A stretch of DNA of 64,000 nt, taken from the NCBI RefSeq assembly GCF_016464625.1, contig NZ_JAEAGO010000005.1:160849-224848 (forward strand), written 5' to 3'. The translations under genes and the position numbers were made by a program. The notes under the pieces are model-generated. The model searched no databases and was not told the origin of the DNA. It saw nothing but the letters and a program-made list of their open reading frames with translations. The DNA is from Penaeicola halotolerans. Its GTDB lineage: Bacteria; Bacteroidota; Bacteroidia; Cytophagales; Cyclobacteriaceae. How positions within the stretch are numbered: position 1 is the first letter of the stretch; each line of letters starts with the position of its first letter. This document shows positions 1-8,819 of the stretch, one piece after another.

Positions 1-929
1 TGGATAACTTCTCTAATGCTGATAAGTCCGCTATAGATGGTATCAAAGCCATCCTACAGAAATCTCCTACGCTTTACCAAGGAGACTGTAATGATGCTGC
101 CTTCATGGATCAAGTATTTGCTAAAGAAGGCAAAATAGCAGGTGTGATACACTTTGCAGCTTCTAAAGCCGTGGGTGAATCTGTCCAAAAGCCTATCCAG
201 TACTATGCGAATAATATCAACTCCTTATTGGTCTTACTACAAACCATGGAGAAACACCAGTGCCCTCACTTGGTATTTTCATCAAGCTGCACCGTATATG
301 GGCAGCCCGATGAACTGCCAGTGACGGAGGCTACACCTAAAAAGCAAGCTACCTCTCCCTACGGCAATACCAAAGCCGTCTGTGAAGAAATCCTAGAAGA
401 TGCAGTAACTGCCAAATACCCAATCAAAGCTATCGCACTGAGGTACTTCAACCCTATCGGTGCACACCCTTCTGCCCATATCGGAGAGCTACCTATAGGA
501 GTACCTAATAACCTAGTGCCATTTGTGACGCAAGCTGCTGCAGGTATCAGAGAAAAAATCACTGTCTTCGGCAACGACTATGATACACCAGATGGAACTT
601 GTCTAAGGGACTATATCCATGTGATGGACTTAGCTGATGCACATGTGAAGGCTTTTGAGTTTTTAGAAAAGCAAAACCAATCTAGTCTCATAGAATACTT
701 CAATGTCGGCACTGGCAAACCTAACTCTGTACTGGAAGTGATCCAAACTTTTGAAGAAGCTAGTGGTGTGAAACTTAACTATGAACTAGGACCCCGTAGA
801 CCTGGAGATGTCGAACAGACCTATGCAGATGTGACTAAGTCTACCAAACTGCTAGGGTGGAAAGCTACGCGTTCTTTGTTTGAATCTTTAAGAGATGCTT
901 GGAATTGGCAGCAGAAATTAAGTCAATAA
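1..929 (+). CDS. galE: UDP-glucose 4-epimerase, 5' end outside window
   Basis: Interconverts UDP-glucose and UDP-galactose in the cytoplasm (Leloir pathway and nucleotide-sugar supply). It is an extended short-chain dehydrogenase. The reading frame is open from base 3, well before the first ATG at 105, so the gene is cut by the window edge and only the N-terminal Rossmann glycine motif (about 30 residues) is missing. Visible are the catalytic Ser region SSSCTVYG, the YGNTK (YxxxK) active-site pair, the substrate-loop motif RYFNPIGAHPS, and the C-terminal RRPGDVEQTYAD typical of GalE. A strong hairpin terminator follows the stop at once. The remaining doubt is only whether it is a paralogous NDP-sugar epimerase; the motifs favour GalE. 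Confidence 0.93.
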   Translation, partial: DNFSNADKSAIDGIKAILQKSPTLYQGDCNDAAFMDQVFAKEGKIAGVIHFAASKAVGESVQKPIQYYANNINSLLVLLQTMEKHQCPHLVFSSSCTVYGQPDELPVTEATPKKQATSPYGNTKAVCEEILEDAVTAKYPIKAIALRYFNPIGAHPSAHIGELPIGVPNNLVPFVTQAAAGIREKITVFGNDYDTPDGTCLRDYIHVMDLADAHVKAFEFLEKQNQSSLIEYFNVGTGKPNSVLEVIQTFEEASGVKLNYELGPRRPGDVEQTYADVTKSTKLLGWKATRSLFESLRDAWNWQQKLSQ

Positions 930-931
930 AA

Positions 932-961
932 AAATCCCCTTGGAACATTCCAAGGGGATTT
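932..961. terminator. bidirectional hairpin terminator between galE and the S9 peptidase
   Basis: Perfect inverted repeat: the arm 932-945 pairs with 948-961, and AAATCCCC faces GGGGATTT. It has A-rich and T-rich flanks on both sides and lies between two convergent stop codons (929 and 967), so it can end transcripts from both directions. Confidence 0.85.
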
Positions 962-966
962 GCTTT

Positions 967-3153
967 TTAAAGCTTACGCTTGATAAAGTCTGTCATCATT
1001 TGATAAAGATGCCATGAAGTATTGCCTCCAGATATTCCGTGGTTTCTATTTGGATAGTAGAAGCTCTCAAATTGCTTATCTGCATCGATCAGTGCGTCTA
1101 CCAGTTCTACGGCATTTTGGAAGTGTACATTGTCATCACCCGTACCGTGAATCAGCAAGAGATTGCCCTTCATCTTAGCTGCGTGTGTGATAGGATTGTA
1201 TGCATCATAACCAGAAGCATTGGCCTGAGGAGTCATGAGATAGCGCTCTGTGTAGATAGAGTCATAGTACCTCCACGAAGTCACTGGTGCCACTGCTATA
1301 GCTGATTTGAATACGTCATTGCCGATGAAGAGAGAAAGTGAGGACATATAGCCTCCATAGCTCCAGCCCCAGATACCAATTCTAGCAGCATCAACATAAG
1401 ACTGGCCTGCTAAAAACTTTGCACCAGCAATCTGATCTTCTACTTCATACTTGCCCAATGTACCATAGGTCACATGCTTGAAATCTCTACCTCTAGCTCC
1501 TGTACCTCTATTGTCTACACAGGCTACGATATAGCCTAGAGAAGCTAAATGATGATGCCAAAAGTCCCTCGTGCCACCCCATGCATTGGTGACATTTTGA
1601 GATCCAGGACCTCCATACACGTACATTAGCACTGGGTATTTTTTATTGGGATCAAAATCAGCAGGCTTGATCAGATAGCCATTGAGCGAAGTACCGTCTA
1701 CCGTTTTAAAGTCAAAGAATTCCTTTTGAGATAGGGCAAAACCCTTTAAGTTTTCTACCAAGGCTTGATTGTCCTCTAAAACCTTTCTCACTTTGCCTTT
1801 TGCATCATATAATGTGATGACCTGAGGCGTGTTGGCCGTAGAGTAGTAGTCTATGAAAAACTTATGATCAGGACTCATATTAGCTCGGTGCGTCCCTTTG
1901 GCAGGTGTGAGCACTGTCTTTTTCTTTCCGGCAAAGTCTATCACATAAAGATTACGCTCTAGTGGAGAACCTTCTGTTGAAATAAAGTATATCTGTTTCT
2001 TTTGTTCATCTATACTGACGATATTATTGACTTCCCAGTCACCCTTAGTGATCTGTCTGATCAACGAGCCGTCCATATTGTGGTGATAGATATGCTTGAA
2101 GCCATCTTGCTCAGAAGTACGAATGAAGGTTTTATTGTCGCTTAGGTAAACCAGCTCATCATTATAGTTAAGGTCAACATACGTTTTACTTTTCTCCGAT
2201 AGGATCACTTTGCTTTGACCTGTGCGAACATCTGCATGTAGGATATCCAGCTGGTTCTGGAATCTGTTTAGTCTGATAAAAGAAAGTGTATTACTATCTC
2301 CAGTCCAGTACATTCTAGGCAGGTAGATATCTTTTTCTGCTCCAGCATCTAGCGTCACAGTCTTACCATCATTGAGGTGATGTACTCTGATCTCTATATC
2401 AGCATTTTTCTCACCTGCTTTAGGATATTTGAATTTGTAATCTTCAGGATAGAGTTCACCCCAGAGCTGCATATTGTACTCCTTCACCTCAGATTCATCA
2501 AATCTCATGAAGGCCAATTTCTGACCATCTGGTGACCAAGCAAATGCTTGAGCCATGCTAAATTCCTCCTCATAAACCCAGTCAGCAGAGCCATTGATGA
2601 TGTTGTTCCACTCACCATCTGTGGTTACTTGCGTAACTTTATCAGTATTGAGGTCTATATAGTATAGATCGTTATCTTTCGTAAATGCTAACTTAGAATT
2701 GTCTGGAGAAAAAGTCGCATAAGAGATCTTTTCGCCATCCATGAGTTGCTTGAGTGACTGTGTCTTAAGGTCATAGACATAGTATACACTCTTAGATGAT
2801 CTGCGATAGATACTTTCAGTCTCAGCAGTGAGCAGTGCTTTGCTTTCATCTGCATTAAAAGTATATCCTCTAAAGGACAGGCCAATCTTAGCACCATCGA
2901 TCAAAGTCTCTACTGTCTCACCAGTAGCGATGTTGATCTTGACCACTTGAGGTCTTCTACTTACAGGATCTGTGACTTGTGAGCTATAAAACTGGCCGTC
3001 TTTCATCCAGTTGATCCCATAGACAGAACGCTGATTGAAAGAGCCCTTTTTGAAGACATCCTCCAGAGTGACTGCCTTCTTTTGTTGTGCAGGAAGAAGC
3101 TGCGTAAAGAGCATGAGGCCCACGATGAACCAAAGCTTTTTAGAATTTATCAT
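967..3153 (-). CDS. S9B dipeptidyl peptidase IV family protease
   Basis: Exported serine protease that removes X-Pro (or X-Ala) dipeptides from the N-terminus of peptides. The first 22 residues form a signal peptide ending in PAQ. Then comes an N-terminal beta-propeller domain with DWVYEEEF (Glu195-197 region, which binds the substrate amino group in DPP-IV) and a C-terminal alpha/beta hydrolase domain. The catalytic residues are visible: GWSYGGY with Ser598, HGTGDDNVH with Asp673/674, and NRNHG with His705. The length of 728 residues is normal for bacterial DPP-IV. It is monocistronic and ends at a terminator shared with galE. Bacteroidota use such enzymes for periplasmic peptide degradation; the periplasmic location is inferred from the signal peptide. 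Confidence 0.93.
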   Translation of the reverse strand: MINSKKLWFIVGLMLFTQLLPAQQKKAVTLEDVFKKGSFNQRSVYGINWMKDGQFYSSQVTDPVSRRPQVVKINIATGETVETLIDGAKIGLSFRGYTFNADESKALLTAETESIYRRSSKSVYYVYDLKTQSLKQLMDGEKISYATFSPDNSKLAFTKDNDLYYIDLNTDKVTQVTTDGEWNNIINGSADWVYEEEFSMAQAFAWSPDGQKLAFMRFDESEVKEYNMQLWGELYPEDYKFKYPKAGEKNADIEIRVHHLNDGKTVTLDAGAEKDIYLPRMYWTGDSNTLSFIRLNRFQNQLDILHADVRTGQSKVILSEKSKTYVDLNYNDELVYLSDNKTFIRTSEQDGFKHIYHHNMDGSLIRQITKGDWEVNNIVSIDEQKKQIYFISTEGSPLERNLYVIDFAGKKKTVLTPAKGTHRANMSPDHKFFIDYYSTANTPQVITLYDAKGKVRKVLEDNQALVENLKGFALSQKEFFDFKTVDGTSLNGYLIKPADFDPNKKYPVLMYVYGGPGSQNVTNAWGGTRDFWHHHLASLGYIVACVDNRGTGARGRDFKHVTYGTLGKYEVEDQIAGAKFLAGQSYVDAARIGIWGWSYGGYMSSLSLFIGNDVFKSAIAVAPVTSWRYYDSIYTERYLMTPQANASGYDAYNPITHAAKMKGNLLLIHGTGDDNVHFQNAVELVDALIDADKQFESFYYPNRNHGISGGNTSWHLYQMMTDFIKRKL

Positions 3154-3154
3154 A

Positions 3155-3162
3155 TAGTTTTG
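3155..3162 (+). promoter_or_regulatory. candidate -7 element TAGTTTTG for thioredoxin
   Basis: Exact match to the Bacteroidota TAnnTTTG consensus, about 85 bases upstream of the thioredoxin start. No good -33 TTTG is seen at the usual spacing, so this is only a weak prediction. Confidence 0.3.
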
Positions 3163-3246
3163 CTGTTTTTGTTCGAACTTTAAATATAATGAAAATGTAT
3201 AGTACTAGTCCTTATTTTTAGACAGCGGTAACATAAGACAATTGAG

Positions 3247-3555
3247 ATGGCAAAAAAGAGTTTTAAAGATCAGATAGCGGCAGAACCCATGCCTGTATTA
3301 GTAGATTTCTATGCTGACTGGTGTAAGCCATGTAAAAGCATGTCTCCTATCATCCAACAGGTAGTACAAGAGCTAGGAGGTCAAGTAAAGTTGATCAAGG
3401 TCAATGTAGACAAAACGCCACATGCCGTGCAAGCGTATAGCATCACTTCTGTACCTACTTTTATTCTTTTCAAAAAAGGAAAACAACTCTGGAGAAAAAC
3501 TGGCACTTTGACTAAGGATAGTATCCTAAATCAACTCAAAGGTTTTAACTTTTAG
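3247..3555 (+). CDS. thioredoxin family protein
   Basis: Small cytoplasmic thiol-disulfide oxidoreductase of 102 residues with no signal peptide. The redox motif is WCKPC (Cys26, Cys29) instead of the usual WCGPC; Lys after the first Cys occurs in several Bacteroidota thioredoxins and can shift redox potential. The cis-proline is in SVPTF and the thioredoxin fold spans the whole protein. The 3' end overlaps the convergent hydrolase gene by 11 bases, with no separate terminator visible. It could be the general thioredoxin or a secondary one; the sequence alone does not decide. Confidence 0.9.
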   Translation: MAKKSFKDQIAAEPMPVLVDFYADWCKPCKSMSPIIQQVVQELGGQVKLIKVNVDKTPHAVQAYSITSVPTFILFKKGKQLWRKTGTLTKDSILNQLKGFNF

Positions 3556-4315
3556 TCACTGCTGCTAAAAAGTCCGACACGATCGCTAAAGTCTCTGCAT
3601 CTCGCTCAAACATCCCCATGTGGCCTGTATCTGACAGTTCGTGGAAGTGATCTATTTTACAAACTTCAGCTTGTTTTCTAGCATCATCGATTTTGACTGA
3701 AGTATCTAGCGTACCAGCGATCATCAATTTAGGACAAGTGAGCGCTTTGAGTACCTCTATGCTGGATTCCCTTTTTTTCATCGCCTTGGTATATGCGAGC
3801 AGGGTCTCTTGAGGTGTAGTTCTAGCTATTTCTAGTAGGGCTGAGATCTTTTCAGAAAGTTCTTCTCTTCTTTCTTCTGGGAAAAGTTGTGGCACAAAAC
3901 TATCTACAAACTTGGTTACACCATGTTTTTGAACAAATACTATGGTACGATCTCTGACACCACGTTTTTCTTCATCATCGGGATATGCCGTAGAGTGAAA
4001 TAAGCCAATGCCTCCAAGATCAGGGCTCAATCTAGCTATCTCCAGCGCCACATAGCCTCCAAGTGAGTGTCCAATGATGATAGGCGTCTTTAGAGATAGT
4101 TCTTCCATCCAATCAGTCAGCAAGCGAGCTACCTCAGGCAAACTCAAGTCATCTTCCAACCATCGCGACTCCCCAAAACCTGGCAGATCAGGACTCAATA
4201 CCCTATAATGAGTAGAGAGCTCCTTTTCAAAAGCTCTCCACATTTCTTTCGTTTCACAAAAGCCATGAAGCAAAATTACTGCTTGTCCATAGCCATTGTC
4301 ATTATATGCAATCAT
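3545..4315 (-). CDS. alpha/beta hydrolase
   Basis: Cytoplasmic alpha/beta-fold hydrolase of 256 residues, substrate unknown. The fold is clear: oxyanion-hole HGF near residue 17, nucleophile elbow GHSLGG with Ser84, acid Asp204 in AGTLDTS and His232 in DTGHMG. It starts 8 bases after the dxs stop, so it is almost certainly cotranscribed with dxs. A role linked to isoprenoid synthesis is possible but nothing in the sequence shows it. The family includes esterases, haloperoxidase-like enzymes and MenH-like lyases. Confidence 0.85.
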   Translation of the reverse strand: MIAYNDNGYGQAVILLHGFCETKEMWRAFEKELSTHYRVLSPDLPGFGESRWLEDDLSLPEVARLLTDWMEELSLKTPIIIGHSLGGYVALEIARLSPDLGGIGLFHSTAYPDDEEKRGVRDRTIVFVQKHGVTKFVDSFVPQLFPEERREELSEKISALLEIARTTPQETLLAYTKAMKKRESSIEVLKALTCPKLMIAGTLDTSVKIDDARKQAEVCKIDHFHELSDTGHMGMFERDAETLAIVSDFLAAVTKS

Positions 4316-4323
4316 GTATTTTT

Positions 4324-6243
4324 TTATGCTTTGACGGCTTCAGCCATTTGCTTCACAGTAGCTGCAATACTCTCTGGATCAAATCCGCACTCTCTATGCA
4401 GCTCGATCTGCTCACCATGTTCAATGACCTCATCTGGGATACCTAGTCGCTTTACTTCAGCAGAGTAGCCATGATCAGCCATCCATTCGATGACAGCACT
4501 ACCAAATCCACCCATGAGACAGCCATCCTCCACAGTCACTACCTTCTTGAATTTCTTGAATACTTCATGAAGCAGAGCACTATCTAGTGGCTTGACAAAT
4601 CGCATATCATAATGAGCCGGGTTCAATCCTTCCTTGACTAAAGAAGTACAAGCCTCTACTGCATAGTTTCCTATATGACCAATCGTCAAGATAGCCACAT
4701 CTTCTCCCTCTTTGATGATACGTCCTTGGCCTACAGGAATTGCTCTCATAGGAGTTTTCCACTCTGGCATGACTCCATTTCCTCTAGGGTACCTGATCAC
4801 AAAACCACCATTGGCATTATCATCCAGCTGGGAAGTATACATCAAGTTTCTGAGCTCCTCCTCATTCATAGGAGCAGAGATGGTCATATTAGGGATACAT
4901 CTGAAATAAGCTATATCGTATGCTCCATGGTGTGTAGGGCCATCAGCTCCAGCAAATCCCGCTCTATCCAAACAAAGCACAACTGGTAAGTTTTGAATAG
5001 CCACGTCATGTACTACTTGGTCAAAAGCTCGCTGCATGAATGTGCTGTAGATATTACAAAATGGTAATAACCCTTGAGTAGCCAAACCGGCAGAGAAAGT
5101 CACTGCATGCTGCTCCGCTATGCCCACGTCAAATGCTCTGTCAGGCATTTCTTTCATCATGATATTGAGTGAAGAGCCTGAAGGCATGGCAGGTGTCACA
5201 CCCATGATACGGTCATTCTCTGCAGCCAACTCTACTAGAGTGTGACCAAAGACATCTTGGTATTTAGGTGGCTGTGGCGTATTATATGTTTTCTTGTATA
5301 TCTCTCCTGTGACTTTATCAAAAAGCCCTGGCGCATGCCATTTAGTTTGGTCTTTTTCGGCCAAAGCATATCCTTTTCCTTTTACCGTCACACAGTGAAG
5401 GATCTTAGGTCCTGGGATATCTTTAAGGTCTTCTAACACATGGGCTAAATGATTGACATCATGCCCATCCACTGGCCCAAAGTAACGAAGGTTGAGAGAT
5501 TCGAATAAGTTGCTGTTTTTCAGCATCGCAGATTTGATCGCTCCTTCTACTTTAGAGATAATCTCTTGAGCACTTGTTCCAAATTTGGAGAGTTTACCCA
5601 AGATGTTCCAAACCTCGTCCTTTGCTTTATTGTAAGTATGCGAAGTAGTGATGTCTGTAAGATATTCTTTGAGTGCGCCTACATTGGGATCTATAGACAT
5701 ACAGTTATCGTTCAAGATGATGATCAGGTTAGAGTCTGATACGCCTGCATGGTTCATCGCTTCGAAAGCCATCCCACCAGTCATGGCACCATCACCGATC
5801 ACCGCGATGTGTTGTTTTTGCTTTTCACCCTTGTACTTAGAAGCTACAGCCATACCCAGCGCAGCTGAGATAGAAGTAGATGAGTGTCCTACACCAAAAG
5901 TATCATAAATACTCTCTTTCCTCTTTGGAAATCCTGAGATCCCTTTGTACATCCTATTGGTATGAAAAACATCACGCCTGCCAGTCAAAATCTTATGACC
6001 GTACGCTTGATGACCTACGTCCCAAACGAGCTGATCCTCTGGGGTATTGAAAATATAGTGAAGTGCTACAGTAAGTTCTACCACTCCCAAACTCGCCCCA
6101 AAATGGCCACCATAAACCGATACGACATCGATGATGTATTGCCTCAATTCATCACAAACTTGTACTAGTTGACTTCTATCCAGTTTTTTGAGATCTTCTG
6201 GACTATTGATGTTGGCGAGTAATTCTCCGGGTTTAATCTGCAT
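4324..6243 (-). CDS. dxs: 1-deoxy-D-xylulose-5-phosphate synthase
   Basis: Condenses pyruvate and glyceraldehyde-3-phosphate to DXP, the first step of the MEP isoprenoid pathway; it needs thiamine diphosphate and Mg2+. 639 residues, the normal length. N-terminal TPP domain with VGHQ (His78), GDG at 150-152 and the metal-binding Asn about 28 residues on (NDNCMS); pyrimidine-binding domain with GIAEQHAVTFSAG and DRAGFAGADGPTHHG; C-terminal transketolase domain. It is first in an operon with the hydrolase just downstream. It supplies precursors for quinones and probably for the carotenoids implied by the CrtI-family gene at 41 kb. Confidence 0.97.
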   Translation of the reverse strand: MQIKPGELLANINSPEDLKKLDRSQLVQVCDELRQYIIDVVSVYGGHFGASLGVVELTVALHYIFNTPEDQLVWDVGHQAYGHKILTGRRDVFHTNRMYKGISGFPKRKESIYDTFGVGHSSTSISAALGMAVASKYKGEKQKQHIAVIGDGAMTGGMAFEAMNHAGVSDSNLIIILNDNCMSIDPNVGALKEYLTDITTSHTYNKAKDEVWNILGKLSKFGTSAQEIISKVEGAIKSAMLKNSNLFESLNLRYFGPVDGHDVNHLAHVLEDLKDIPGPKILHCVTVKGKGYALAEKDQTKWHAPGLFDKVTGEIYKKTYNTPQPPKYQDVFGHTLVELAAENDRIMGVTPAMPSGSSLNIMMKEMPDRAFDVGIAEQHAVTFSAGLATQGLLPFCNIYSTFMQRAFDQVVHDVAIQNLPVVLCLDRAGFAGADGPTHHGAYDIAYFRCIPNMTISAPMNEEELRNLMYTSQLDDNANGGFVIRYPRGNGVMPEWKTPMRAIPVGQGRIIKEGEDVAILTIGHIGNYAVEACTSLVKEGLNPAHYDMRFVKPLDSALLHEVFKKFKKVVTVEDGCLMGGFGSAVIEWMADHGYSAEVKRLGIPDEVIEHGEQIELHRECGFDPESIAATVKQMAEAVKA

Positions 6244-6371
6244 CCTTTATTCGTTTGAAAATATTAAACCTCTCTTCAGATTAATTGTTTATGACCTTAA
6301 GAAACGTCTTGTATTAGCTGTTAAATATAGTCCTTTTTTGACAGCTCCCTCAATAATTAGCGAGAAAGTAA

Positions 6372-6379
6372 TATCTTTG
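6372..6379 (+). promoter_or_regulatory. candidate -7 element TATCTTTG for scpA
   Basis: Exact TAnnTTTG match 40 bases before the TTG start of scpA in the divergent dxs-scpA spacer. The same octamer occurs before rimP. No clear -33 element at 19-21 bases. Confidence 0.4.
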
Positions 6380-6418
6380 AACTGAGCCAGCAAAGTTAAG
6401 CATAAGCAATAGAAAGAT

Positions 6419-7174
6419 TTGAGTTTTGAGGTAAAAATACCACTGTTTGAGGGTCCCTTTGACCTGCTACTTTTCTTTATCGAAAGGGATGAACTGGATA
6501 TATATGATATTCCTATCTCTCAGATTACCAATGACTTCTTGGACTATTTGCATCATCTCGAAAAATTAGAAATCGAAGTAGCTTCTGAATTTATCTTGGT
6601 GGCAGCCACACTGATGCGTATCAAAGCCAAAATGCTGCTTCCTAGACCCAAACTAAATGAAGACGGTGAGGAGATAGACCCAAGAGATGAGCTCATCAGG
6701 CATTTGCTCGAATATAAAAAATACAAATCGGTCCTCAGCGAACTAGCTAAACTCGAAGAGGAGCGCTTGACGAAGGAAGTCAGAGGGAATATTTCTAAAG
6801 AACTTAAGTATCTAGCGGCAACTCATGATGTAGAAGATGAGTTACAAGACTTAGACCTCTATAAATTGCTCAAAGTGTACCAAAAGATGATGCAGAAGTT
6901 TGCGGCTAGACAAGATGACACTACACACACAGTCGTGCAATATCCCTACACTATCGAGCAGCAAAAAACGCTCGTCATGGATCTTTTATCTCAAAAAGAA
7001 AAAATTCCTTTTACCGATTTGATTTCTTATAAAACAGAGAAAATCTTTGTGATCTATTCATTTTTGGCCATTCTGGAACTCCTGCAACTATCCCTAGTGA
7101 CTCTTCATCTTGGCGAAGGTTTCAATAATTTTTGGATAGAAAAAATCGCTGAAGTACCTGCCCCTGCGCTATGA
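6419..7174 (+). CDS. scpA: segregation and condensation protein A
   Basis: Kleisin subunit that bridges the heads of the SMC dimer and, with ScpB, compacts and segregates chromosomes. 251 residues. The N-terminus FEGPFDLLLFFIERDELDIYDI is the classic ScpA signature, followed by the helical LLPRPKL segment and a C-terminal winged-helix region. The start appears to be TTG at 6419; no in-frame ATG precedes the conserved N-terminus. It overlaps the next gene by ATGA, so the two are translationally coupled. Its partner scpB lies about 20 kb away at 27.8 kb. Confidence 0.92.
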   Translation: MSFEVKIPLFEGPFDLLLFFIERDELDIYDIPISQITNDFLDYLHHLEKLEIEVASEFILVAATLMRIKAKMLLPRPKLNEDGEEIDPRDELIRHLLEYKKYKSVLSELAKLEEERLTKEVRGNISKELKYLAATHDVEDELQDLDLYKLLKVYQKMMQKFAARQDDTTHTVVQYPYTIEQQKTLVMDLLSQKEKIPFTDLISYKTEKIFVIYSFLAILELLQLSLVTLHLGEGFNNFWIEKIAEVPAPAL

Positions 7175-8229
7175 AAATCGACAACAAGAAAGTTTTCAAA
7201 ACCCTCAATCCTAACAAGGTTTGGATCCCTGTCTTGATTGGCTTGGGGATCGTCTTCTACATGTTTTATAGCGATCCCAATATCACAGTGGAAAACCTCA
7301 AAATGGTATTTGATGGCAATATCCTCATCTTTGGATTAGCTATTTTAGTGATATTGGCAAGGGACGCTGGATATGTTTACCGAATACGAACTGTCACTGA
7401 TCAACAACTCACTTGGACACGCTCCATCTATGTGATCATCATGTGGGAGTTTGCCTCAGCCGTCACGCCATCAGTTGTTGGTGGGTCTGCTGTAGCGATC
7501 TTTATACTAAATAAAGAAGGGATCAGTGTCGGCAAGTCACTTGCGTTTGTCATGGTGACTGCTATCCTTGATAACTTATTCTTTGTAGTTTTTGCACCGT
7601 TGGTGATGCTTTTCACATTAGGGGATATCTTCCCAGACAGCAATAGCCTCAGACTAGAATTAGGGAATAGTTTGCAGTACTTCTTTTGGGTGAGCTATTC
7701 ACTCTTCACAGCCTACTCATTAGTGATGTCCTTAGCACTTTTCTACAGACCGAGAGTGTTCAAGTGGTTCTTGATCAAGCTTTTTTCGATCAAATTCCTC
7801 CTCAAGTGGCGCCACAACATGGTAGAATATGGAGATGAAATCATCGCCTCATCCAAGACACTCAAGGTAAAACCCTTCGGATGGTGGATGAAAGTGATTC
7901 TTGCTACGATTTTCATTTGGAGCGCACGCTACCTGATGCTCAATTTCTTGATCGGATCATTTACATTACTAGATGTGCAAGAGCATCTACTGATTTTCTC
8001 TAGACAGATCATCATGTGGATAGTGATGATGCTCTCTCCGACTCCAGGCAGTTCAGGTACGGCTGAGTTCTTTTATGCACAGTTCTTTAGGGAATTTTTG
8101 GGAGACTACACTTTCGTCACTAGTATCCTATGGCGCATGTTGACTTATTATCCATACTTGATCCTTGGAGCGATATTTCTTCCTAGATGGATTCGTCATG
8201 TATATTTCAAAAAGCGACTAGGAAACTAA
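7171..8229 (+). CDS. lysylphosphatidylglycerol synthase-like integral membrane protein (UPF0104/YbhN type)
   Basis: Inner-membrane protein of 352 residues with about eight hydrophobic segments and a cytoplasmic N-terminus. The pattern (VTPSVVGGSAVAIFIL in the first half; MMLSPTPGSSGTAEFF in the second) matches the LPG_synthase_TM family, the flippase part of MprF-like proteins. No C-terminal aminoacyl-transferase domain is present, so lipid translocation rather than lysyl-PG synthesis is the better guess. It shares ATGA with the scpA stop. Confidence 0.8.
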   Translation: MKIDNKKVFKTLNPNKVWIPVLIGLGIVFYMFYSDPNITVENLKMVFDGNILIFGLAILVILARDAGYVYRIRTVTDQQLTWTRSIYVIIMWEFASAVTPSVVGGSAVAIFILNKEGISVGKSLAFVMVTAILDNLFFVVFAPLVMLFTLGDIFPDSNSLRLELGNSLQYFFWVSYSLFTAYSLVMSLALFYRPRVFKWFLIKLFSIKFLLKWRHNMVEYGDEIIASSKTLKVKPFGWWMKVILATIFIWSARYLMLNFLIGSFTLLDVQEHLLIFSRQIIMWIVMMLSPTPGSSGTAEFFYAQFFREFLGDYTFVTSILWRMLTYYPYLILGAIFLPRWIRHVYFKKRLGN

Positions 8230-8693
8230 TCACGTTTTCCCCTATGCCTCTCATAGTATAGGATAAGTTCTCTGGCTCTTGAGATTTGTTTATCTATATC
8301 TTTGAGCTTGCTGACAGCAAAGATGATACTGCGCTTTCGACCATCAGTCATTGACTCAAATCGTGCGTGAAGTACTTCGTCTTGAGCAAGTACTGCTTCT
8401 AGGACTTCTGGCATATCCACACCAAGGGGATTAGGATGTTCTGCTAGCGTATACATGACTTCATCCCCTACATTTTTACCAAGCCTAGAAAGATATTTAG
8501 CAGAGATCATGATGTAAAAATCACCATCTCCAAAATGATTGAGACCACAACTTAGTGTCAACACATCATCGATAGAACAAATGAAACGGGTTTTAGCACC
8601 TTTAGCAAAACGCGCCACAGCTTCTGCTGCTACCTTTAAAATATAGTAACCTCCCTTCTGAGAAATCACTTGTTTACCATGGTATGCCTCCAT
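8226..8693 (-). CDS. DUF1905 / YdeI-OmpD-associated family protein
   Basis: Small soluble protein of unknown biochemical role. The N-terminal half (GGYYILKV to VGDEVMYTL) resembles the DUF1905 beta-barrel domain. The C-terminal half (MPEVLEAVLAQDEVLHARFESM followed by a basic helical tail) is the pattern of YdeI/OmpD-associated proteins. The frame also allows a start at 8741, but the family-like sequence begins at the ATG at 8693 (155 residues), and an imperfect -7 element (CTAATTTG) sits directly before that ATG. The 3' end overlaps the convergent membrane-protein gene by 4 bases. Confidence 0.65.
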   Translation of the reverse strand: MEAYHGKQVISQKGGYYILKVAAEAVARFAKGAKTRFICSIDDVLTLSCGLNHFGDGDFYIMISAKYLSRLGKNVGDEVMYTLAEHPNPLGVDMPEVLEAVLAQDEVLHARFESMTDGRKRSIIFAVSKLKDIDKQISRARELILYYERHRGKRD

Positions 8694-8765
8694 ACAAATT
8701 AGGTCAAAGCTTATTTCAAAAACCTTGACTAAAGACCACAATAAGACTAGAATTGTTTACATATG

Positions 8766-8796
8766 AAAAGCCGAGATATGATATACCTCGGCTTTT
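8766..8796 (-). terminator. hairpin terminator after the TonB-dependent receptor
   Basis: A 10-bp perfect stem (8766-8775 with 8787-8796, AAAAGCCGAG/CTCGGCTTTT) and an 11-base loop, placed 24 bases past the receptor stop; on the minus strand it ends in TTTT. Confidence 0.8.
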
Positions 8797-8819
8797 AGTT
8801 TTTCCACAAATTGGCTATT

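Noticed and set aside
4208-4468. Open frame across the hydrolase/dxs boundary on the plus strand
   Set aside because: Shadow frame opposite two solid genes; no domain, and it would require an antisense transcript without a visible promoter.
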